Source: Mycolicibacterium xanthum
GTDB lineage: Bacteria > Actinomycetota > Actinomycetes > Mycobacteriales > Mycobacteriaceae
Direction: 5' to 3'
Assembly (NCBI RefSeq): GCF_019710635.1
Contig: NZ_JAIFZS010000040.1
Location: 1-64,000 of the forward strand
Length of the DNA stretch: 64,000 nucleotides
Of the stretch, positions 58,491 through 64,000 are shown one piece after another. Each line of letters starts with the position of its first letter. Positions within the stretch are counted from its first letter, which is position 1. Below the pieces are notes generated by a model. The model was not told where the DNA came from. It did not search any database and was given only the letters and a program-made list of their open reading frames with translations. Position numbers and translations under genes: made by a program.

Positions 58491-59315
58491 ATGAACCGGT
58501 CCTCGGCGGCGGTGGTCGTCGGCATCGATGGTTCCCGCGCCGCGACGGACGCCGCGCTGTGGGCCGTCGACGAGGCGGTGCGCCGCGACGTGCCGTTGCG
58601 CCTGGTGAACGCCGTGGACTCCGGTGCCGGTGCGGCCGGACTCGCGGCCGCCCGGGCCGCCGTCGGCGCGGCGGTGGCGGAGGTCGAGTCGACCGCCCGG
58701 CGGGTACGGGTGCAGTCCGAGATCCTGCCGGGCCGGCCGGTGCAGGCCCTGCGGACCGCATCGCGGGAGGCCGCCATGCTCTGCGTCGGCTCCGTCGGCA
58801 TGGCGCACGGTCAGCGGGGCAGCATCGGTTCCACCGCAACGGGATTGGCGTCCTCGGCGAATTGTCCGGTCGCGATCATCCATGCCCACCATGAACGGCC
58901 CATGCCCCACGGGTGGGTGGTGGTCGAGATGTCGGAGAGTTGCGCCGCCGAGCCGACGTTGCGCCGCGGCGTCGAGGAGGCGCTGCTGCACGACGCGCCG
59001 TTGCGGGTGGTCGCCACCTGGAAGTCACGCTTCCCCGACATCCACGACCGTCGCGCGGTCACCGACGGAAACCGGCTGGCGCGGGCACGGCTGAACCGCC
59101 GGCTGACCGAATGGCGCAGGCGCCACCCCGATCTCGACGTGCAGGCCGCCGCGGTGCCCGGCGGCTTCGCCAACTACCTCGCCCGGCACGCCGACCGCAT
59201 CCACCTGGTGGTGGTCGCCCATGACCGGACCGACGGCGTCGCCGAACTCATCGGACCGGTGGGCTGCGGCGGCCACGCCGACATCCTGGTCTGCGAACCT
59301 CAACAGCCGCTCTGA
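58491..59315 (+). CDS. Universal stress protein, two tandem domains
   Basis: 274 aa made of two USP folds (about residues 5-135 and 140-270). The first carries the ATP-binding pattern G-x2-G-x9-G(S/T) in VGSVGMAHGQRGSIGST. The second ends AELIGPVGCGGHADILVCE, where the nucleotide pattern is degenerate. It resembles the DosR-controlled tandem USPs of M. tuberculosis (Rv2005c type). It lies three bases after acg and so is co-transcribed. The role is probably metabolic slowdown or stress survival, as for family members. Confidence 0.88.
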   Translation: MNRSSAAVVVGIDGSRAATDAALWAVDEAVRRDVPLRLVNAVDSGAGAAGLAAARAAVGAAVAEVESTARRVRVQSEILPGRPVQALRTASREAAMLCVGSVGMAHGQRGSIGSTATGLASSANCPVAIIHAHHERPMPHGWVVVEMSESCAAEPTLRRGVEEALLHDAPLRVVATWKSRFPDIHDRRAVTDGNRLARARLNRRLTEWRRRHPDLDVQAAAVPGGFANYLARHADRIHLVVVAHDRTDGVAELIGPVGCGGHADILVCEPQQPL

Positions 59316-59356
59316 GGCCACCGGCCGAGCCGACCATTGCCTCCCACCCACCCCGG

Positions 59357-59378
59357 CGATACGCTACTCGAGGTATCG
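59357..59378. promoter_or_regulatory. Inverted repeat and shared motif, copy 2, before the BVMO gene
   Basis: CGATAC (59357-59362) and GTATCG (59373-59378) form inverted arms with a ten-base spacer, just before the 59398 gene. The sequence CGCTACTCGAGGTATCGAAAT here matches 17 of 21 bases of the element between the TetR and kinase genes at 39118-39141. Confidence 0.4.
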
Positions 59379-59380
59379 AA

Positions 59381-59401
59381 ATGAACGAGAGGCACCAGTG
59401 A
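59381..59401 (+). CDS. Candidate six-codon leader peptide
   Basis: ATG AAC GAG AGG CAC CAG TGA reads MNERHQ, and its stop overlaps the GTG start at 59398 in a GTGA junction. If translated it would couple initiation to the monooxygenase gene. It may equally be chance, since the GAGAGG inside it is also the ribosome site for GTG 59398. Confidence 0.2.
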   Translation: MNERHQ

Positions 59402-61335
59402 CGCGGACCTTTCACGCGGGGCGGCCCTTCACCACCCCGACCAGCGAGATCGCGGCGGCATTGGAAGAGGTCAGCATCCCGACCCTGCTGCTGTCGCTGG
59501 TACACCTGACCGGCGACCCACGGTTCATCCGGGACTTCGCCCAGGCCGGCCTGTTCCTCAACGAGGTCCAGGGGTTCATGAGCGAGGAGGACAAGGCACG
59601 TGCCCGCGCCACGGCACTGCCGGTGATCGTCGACTACCGCGACCGCGGCTGCCCACCGCCCGCCCCGCTGTCCGCCGGTCTGATCCGGGAGATGCTGGAC
59701 TGGGCGGCCGCCGAACCGGTCGACGACGCGAACCTGCCGCTGGTGCTGGAGGAACTCGACCTCGACGGCGCCGACCCGCGCCGGCCCGCCCCGGTGGACG
59801 CCGGACCCGGAGCGGACTTCCCGGTGATCGTCGTCGGCTGCGGAGAATCCGGGATCCTGGCGGGCATCCGGCTGCGCCAGGCCGGTGTCCCGTTCACCAT
59901 CCTGGAGAAGAACGGCGGGCCGGGCGGAACCTGGTGGGAGAACACCTATCCCGGCGCACGGGTGGACGTGGCCAACCATCTGTACTGCTACAGCTTCGAA
60001 CCCAGCAATCACTGGGAGCACTTCTTCGCCGAACAGCCCGAGCTGGCGGCCTACTTCGACGACGTGATGACCCACCACGAGCTGCACTCCCACGTCCGGT
60101 GGAACACCGAGGTGCTCGCGGCAGGCTGGGACGAACACAGCGCCACCTGGACGGTGACGGTGCGCACCGCCGGGGGGACCGAGACGCTGGCCGCGCGGGC
60201 CCTGATCACCGCGGTCGGCCAACTGAACCGGCCCCGACTTCCCGACCTGCCGGGCCGGGACACCTTCGCGGGCCCGTCCTTCCACTCCGCGGCCTGGGAC
60301 CACGATGTCGATGTCACCGGCAAGCGGGTGGCGCTCGTCGGCGCGGGGGCCAGCGGCTTCCAGATCGCTCCCGCGATCGCCGGGCAGGTCGCCCACCTCG
60401 AGGTGTTCCAGCGCACCGCGCAGTGGATGTTCCCCAACCCGATGTACCACGACCGGGTGCCCGCCGGGGCCCGCTGGGCCATGGAACACCTGCCGTACTA
60501 CGCGCGGTGGTACCGCTTCCTGTTGTTCTGGCCGGGAGCGGACAAGGGCCTCGACGCCGCCCGCGTCGACCCCGACTATCCCGACCAGGACAACGCCGTC
60601 AGCGAGATCAATGCGATGGCGCGGCTGATGTTCACCGAGTGGATCACCAGCCAGGTCGGCGACGACGACGATCTGCGCGCCAAGGTCGTTCCCGACTACC
60701 CGGCGACCGGCAAGCGCACGCTCCAGGACAACGGCAGCTGGCTGGCCACGCTCCGACGCCCGAACGTCGACCTGGTGCGCACCCCGATCGAACGCATCAC
60801 GCCGGAGGGGATCGTCACCGCCGACGGCAGCACCCACGAAGCCGACGTGATCGTCTACGCCACCGGCTTTCACGCCACCGAGCTGCTGGCGCCGATGACG
60901 ATCACCGGCCGCGACGGCGCCGACCTGCATCGCGAATGGGGCCGCCGGCCCCACGCATACCTCGGCATCACCGTGCCGCAGTTCCCGAACCTGTTCATGA
61001 TGTACGGCCCGGGAACCCATCTCGCGCACGGCGGCAGCCTGATCATGCACTCCGAGCTGCAGATGCGCTACATCAACGCCTGCATCGAACACCTGGTGAA
61101 CACCGGGGCCCGCTCGATGGAACCCCTGCCGGCACCGACCGAGCAGTGGCATCGGCGCACCCAGGAGAAGATCACCAAGACCGTGTGGGCACATCCGTCG
61201 ATCCGGCACTCCTACTTCAAGAACCCCGACGGCGAGATCCACACCGTCAGCCCGTGGCGACTCTGCGAGTACCGGGCCGCACTGGCCGACCCCGACTGGT
61301 CGGCGTTTCGCATCCACGCCGACGAGACGGTCTGA
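59398..61335 (+). CDS. Baeyer-Villiger monooxygenase with N-terminal extension
   Basis: 645-aa FAD/NADPH monooxygenase. About 135 extra N-terminal residues, helical and rich in Leu/Asp, precede the FAD motif VIVVGCGESGILAG. The fingerprint FAGPSFHSAAWD is followed by the NADPH motif VALVGAGASG. It belongs to the larger cyclohexanone/steroid-type group and is distinct from the 495-aa EthA-type enzyme at 41506. GTG 59398 has GAGAGG seven bases upstream. The next gene, an alcohol dehydrogenase, starts two bases later. Alcohol to ketone to ester is a plausible sequence for the pair, but the substrate is unknown. Confidence 0.92.
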   Translation: MTRTFHAGRPFTTPTSEIAAALEEVSIPTLLLSLVHLTGDPRFIRDFAQAGLFLNEVQGFMSEEDKARARATALPVIVDYRDRGCPPPAPLSAGLIREMLDWAAAEPVDDANLPLVLEELDLDGADPRRPAPVDAGPGADFPVIVVGCGESGILAGIRLRQAGVPFTILEKNGGPGGTWWENTYPGARVDVANHLYCYSFEPSNHWEHFFAEQPELAAYFDDVMTHHELHSHVRWNTEVLAAGWDEHSATWTVTVRTAGGTETLAARALITAVGQLNRPRLPDLPGRDTFAGPSFHSAAWDHDVDVTGKRVALVGAGASGFQIAPAIAGQVAHLEVFQRTAQWMFPNPMYHDRVPAGARWAMEHLPYYARWYRFLLFWPGADKGLDAARVDPDYPDQDNAVSEINAMARLMFTEWITSQVGDDDDLRAKVVPDYPATGKRTLQDNGSWLATLRRPNVDLVRTPIERITPEGIVTADGSTHEADVIVYATGFHATELLAPMTITGRDGADLHREWGRRPHAYLGITVPQFPNLFMMYGPGTHLAHGGSLIMHSELQMRYINACIEHLVNTGARSMEPLPAPTEQWHRRTQEKITKTVWAHPSIRHSYFKNPDGEIHTVSPWRLCEYRAALADPDWSAFRIHADETV

Positions 61336-61337
61336 CC

Positions 61338-62363
61338 GTGCGGACCGTGGTCGTCGACGACCAGCACCGTATCCGCGTCGACACCCGTCCGGACCCCGGG
61401 CTGCCCGGTCCCGACGGCGCCGTCGTCGCGGTGACGGCGGCGGCGATCTGCGGCTCGGATCTGCATTTCCTGGAGGGCCACTACCCCATCGCACAGCCCG
61501 TCGCGCTGGGCCACGAGGCGATCGGCGTGGTCGTCGAAACCGGTTCCGATGTGCGGGGTTTCAGCGCCGGAGACCGGGTTCTGGTGTCATCGGTAGCCGG
61601 GTGCGGCCACTGCGCGGGGTGCGCGACACGGGACCCGATCCGGTGTGTCTCGGGACCGCAGATCTTCGGCTCCGGCCTGCTCGGCGGCGCACAGGCCGAC
61701 CTGCTCGCGGTGCCGGCCGCCGACTTCCAGTTGCTGGCGATCCCCGACGGCATCGACACCGAGCAGGCGCTGCTTCTCACCGACAACCTGGCCACCGGGT
61801 GGGCGGCGGCGAAACGCGCCGACATCCCCGTCGGCGGCACGGTCGCGGTGATCGGCGCCGGTGCGGTCGGCCAGTGCGCGCTGCGCAGCGCCTACGTTCT
61901 GGGAGCGGCCACGGTGTTCGCCGTCGACCCGGTACCCGCCCGCCGGGACCGGGCCGCAGCGGTGGGCGCGACCGCAGTCACTCCCCCGGGCGCGGCCCAG
62001 ATCCACGAGGTCACCGGCGGACTGGGCGCAGACGCGGTCATCGACGCCGTCGGCACCGACTCCTCGCTCGACGACGCGCTGGCCTGCGTGCGCACCAGCG
62101 GTACCGTCTCGGTCGTCGGGGTGCACGACCTGGCGCCCTATCCGCTGCCGGCGCTGGTGTGCCTGCTGCGCAGCCTCACGGTCCGGTTCACCACCGCCCC
62201 GGTCCAGCAGACCTGGGCCGAGCTCGTTCCGCTGCTGCAGGCGGGCCGCTTGACGGTCGACGGGATCTTCACCGGCACAATACCGTTGGATGCGGCAGCC
62301 GACGGCTACGCGGCGGCGATGTCGAGGTCCGCCGAGCATCTGAAGATCCAGTTGACGCCCTGA
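61338..62363 (+). CDS. Zinc-containing alcohol dehydrogenase family protein
   Basis: 341-aa medium-chain dehydrogenase. Catalytic zinc ligands are Cys in CGSDLHF and His in GHEAIG. The structural zinc site is the four-Cys set in CGHCAGCATRDPIRC near residues 90-104, and the cofactor motif is VIGAGAVGQCAL near 172-183. It begins with GTG two bases after the monooxygenase stop. As a partner of that enzyme it would oxidise a secondary alcohol to the ketone substrate, an inference from adjacency. It is convergent with the pyruvate-kinase-like gene. Confidence 0.9.
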   Translation: MRTVVVDDQHRIRVDTRPDPGLPGPDGAVVAVTAAAICGSDLHFLEGHYPIAQPVALGHEAIGVVVETGSDVRGFSAGDRVLVSSVAGCGHCAGCATRDPIRCVSGPQIFGSGLLGGAQADLLAVPAADFQLLAIPDGIDTEQALLLTDNLATGWAAAKRADIPVGGTVAVIGAGAVGQCALRSAYVLGAATVFAVDPVPARRDRAAAVGATAVTPPGAAQIHEVTGGLGADAVIDAVGTDSSLDDALACVRTSGTVSVVGVHDLAPYPLPALVCLLRSLTVRFTTAPVQQTWAELVPLLQAGRLTVDGIFTGTIPLDAAADGYAAAMSRSAEHLKIQLTP

Positions 62364-62370
62364 GTGCCGC

Positions 62371-64000
62371 TCAGTCTGTGGGATACCAGGACCGCAGCTG
62401 GCGCAGCAGGGCGTTCTTCTTGTAGTGGTGCTCGCCCATCCGGCCCAGGATGTCGTCGAGTACCGACACCGCGTCGTCGATGTGCGGCCCCTTGTTCAGC
62501 ATCACGCATTCGGCGCGTTCGCCCATGGCGGCGTCACTGATCTCGGCCCGCGAGGGCAGCCCGCTCTTGGAGAGCTGTTCGAGCACCTGGGTCGCCCAGA
62601 TCACCGGCAGATGCGCTGCCTCGCAGAGCCACAGGATCTCCTCCTGAAGTTCGGCCAGCCGCTGATAGCCGACCTCGACGGCGAGGTCGCCGCGCGCGAT
62701 CATCACCCCGACGCCGGGCCGGCGCATCGCCGTCATCAGCAACTGCGGGAGCCTCTCGAAGGCGCGCCGGGTCTCGACCTTCAGCACGACGCCGACGTGG
62801 TCGCCGCGCCGGTCCGCGAGCAGCTCGTGCAGGTGCGCCACGTCGGCCGGATCCTGCACGAAGGACATCTGCACCACGTCGGCGATCTCGACCACGGTGT
62901 CCAGATCCGCGACGTCCTTGTCGGTGAGCGCCGAGATCGACAGCGCGGTGTCGGGCAGGTTGATGCCCTTGGCCGCACGCAGTTTGGCGCCCGACGCCGC
63001 CGCCCGCCGGATCCGGACATCGATCGTGTCGGGGTGCACCGCGACGATCTGTCCGCCGATCTTTCCGTCGTCGAAGAAGATCGACTCGCCGACGCGGGCG
63101 CACGAGAAGACCTCGGGCAACGTGCATCCGATGCGTTGCGGTCCGTCGGTCTCGACGGGGGCGGGCGAACAATCGCGGGTGAGGCGCAGCAGGTCGCCCG
63201 GGCGCACCACCAGGGCCTGTTCGCGTTCCGGCAGCGGCCCGACCTCGGCGGGTTCGATGGGGCCGTCCACCCACAGCACCGTCCCGGTCTCGACGTAGGC
63301 GGTCTGGACGAGGCTGCCGACCAGCCCGCCGTCGGCGGTGTCGGTGATCGTCAGCGAGCGCTTTGCCCCGCGCGCGTCGTGGAACGCGAGCACCTCACCG
63401 GTCCGCCTGCCGGACAACCACTCTCCGGGCATCGGCAGTGCCGTCATCCCGGGTTCAGGGGGCCCGGCGGGCTCCTCGGCGGCGGTCAGCCACGCGCGCG
63501 CCGAAACCAGCACCCGGCCGAGATCGTCGCGGCGGGGCCGGAGTTTGACCACCCGGGGTCCCGGCTCGATCGGCCCGGTACGCAGCTTGGGGCCGCCGAG
63601 ATCCATCGCGATCGGACAGATCCGCGACGCCTCCTCGGCGGCGGCGCGCACGTGTGCGGCCATCGCCCGCCAGGCCTGCGGGTCGTCGTGGGCGCAGTTG
63701 ATCCGTGCCACGTCCATCCCGCGCTGCACCAGCCGCCGCACCAGATCGGGATCACCGGCGGCCTCGCTGGGCAGGGTGACCATGATGCGGGTGTCCCGGT
63801 CGGCGGGAGCCGGCCCGAGCAGCCCGGCCGTGCGCTGCTCCAGCAGCTCACGGCTGCGCCGGGCACTCACCACGCTGGGCTGCGGCGGACACCAGATGTC
63901 TTCGAGCATTGCCAGCACCGCGGCACGGACCAGCCGCAGGGTGGCCTCGACGTGTGCCTCGCTGCGCCCCAGCGACGACAGCCCGAAGGCGGCCAGGCGA
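62371..64000 (-). CDS. Pyruvate-kinase-family protein, 5' end outside the window
   Basis: At least 540 residues are present; the open frame continues past position 64000 (RLAAFGLSSLGRSEAHVEATLRLVRAAV), so the start is missing. The barrel carries ARINCAHDD, MDLGGPKLRTG, FFDDGKIGG, the active-site MIARGDLAVEVG and ATQVLEQLSKSGLPSRAE. The usual C-terminal regulatory domain is absent, since the protein ends soon after the barrel. It therefore belongs to the larger, atypical pyruvate kinase group with an N-terminal extension. It may be a second pyruvate kinase used under special conditions; allosteric control is expected to differ. Confidence 0.85.
   Translation of the reverse strand, partial: RLAAFGLSSLGRSEAHVEATLRLVRAAVLAMLEDIWCPPQPSVVSARRSRELLEQRTAGLLGPAPADRDTRIMVTLPSEAAGDPDLVRRLVQRGMDVARINCAHDDPQAWRAMAAHVRAAAEEASRICPIAMDLGGPKLRTGPIEPGPRVVKLRPRRDDLGRVLVSARAWLTAAEEPAGPPEPGMTALPMPGEWLSGRRTGEVLAFHDARGAKRSLTITDTADGGLVGSLVQTAYVETGTVLWVDGPIEPAEVGPLPEREQALVVRPGDLLRLTRDCSPAPVETDGPQRIGCTLPEVFSCARVGESIFFDDGKIGGQIVAVHPDTIDVRIRRAAASGAKLRAAKGINLPDTALSISALTDKDVADLDTVVEIADVVQMSFVQDPADVAHLHELLADRRGDHVGVVLKVETRRAFERLPQLLMTAMRRPGVGVMIARGDLAVEVGYQRLAELQEEILWLCEAAHLPVIWATQVLEQLSKSGLPSRAEISDAAMGERAECVMLNKGPHIDDAVSVLDDILGRMGEHHYKKNALLRQLRSWYPTD

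Overview
The window is high-GC actinobacterial DNA that looks like a Mycobacterium/Mycolicibacterium chromosome segment. The evidence is GTG/TTG starts, dense four-base ATGA/GTGA overlaps, DUF3558 lipoproteins, an F420-type LLM oxidoreductase, a 14-gene nuo operon with a response regulator in front of it, and a DosR (dormancy) gene cluster. Several blocks match M. tuberculosis gene order as I remember it: lprB/lprC with the Rv1272c-Rv1273c ABC exporter; Rv3143 plus nuoA-N; Rv3167c-Rv3168-Rv3169-aofH-Rv3171c; and pfkB-Rv2030c-acg. No searches were run; homology statements come from reading the proteins.

Layout. 1-4942: tandem hairpin repeats, two lipoproteins (-) and a heterodimeric ABC exporter (+). 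5054-9439: a molybdopterin oxidoreductase, a ribbon-helix-helix-like protein, a small membrane protein, an AIM24-type protein and D-aminoacyl-tRNA deacylase. 9474-12152: a copper module (CsoR/RicR-type operator, CopZ chaperone, small membrane protein, CopA ATPase). 12153-12784: a gene-poor gap with the decayed 3' end of a 13E12-type HNH endonuclease and candidate operators. 12785-20404: an eight-gene catabolic operon (homogentisate-dioxygenase-like cupin, alpha/beta hydrolase, class III CoA-transferase, HMG-CoA-lyase-like enzyme, TetR, acyl-CoA dehydrogenase, APH-type kinase, DUF6285-type protein). Its last three genes resemble the kinase/accessory/dehydrogenase set known from levulinate (4-hydroxyacyl-CoA) catabolism. 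20407-22197: a methyltransferase, an NTF2-YceI chimera and the response regulator.

22374-37641: nuoA-nuoN, respiratory complex I. nuoL is broken by a one-base deletion near 33678, so as read this genome cannot make full-length NuoL. 37668-49791: accessory metabolism with a crotonase, a TetR/APH-kinase/Rv3169-like group, a Baeyer-Villiger monooxygenase, an LLM enzyme, AofH-like amine oxidase, alpha/beta hydrolases, a FadB4-like quinone reductase, an SDR and a small membrane protein. A 25-bp perfect hairpin separates two convergent genes at 41430-41494.

50149-59315: a small 47-aa gene followed by a DosR-type cluster: PfkB, an Rv2030c-like phosphoribosyltransferase-erythromycin esterase fusion, an OtsB1-like trehalose-phosphatase/GH65 fusion where M. 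tuberculosis has hspX, an Acg-like nitroreductase and a universal stress protein. Three DosR-box-like palindromes lie before the relevant starts, and a 27/28-bp tandem repeat copied from the end of the GH65 gene lies between two of these genes. 59398-64000: a second Baeyer-Villiger monooxygenase, a zinc alcohol dehydrogenase and a pyruvate-kinase-like gene cut by the window edge. I saw no rRNA, tRNA, CRISPR array, intact insertion sequence or phage genes.
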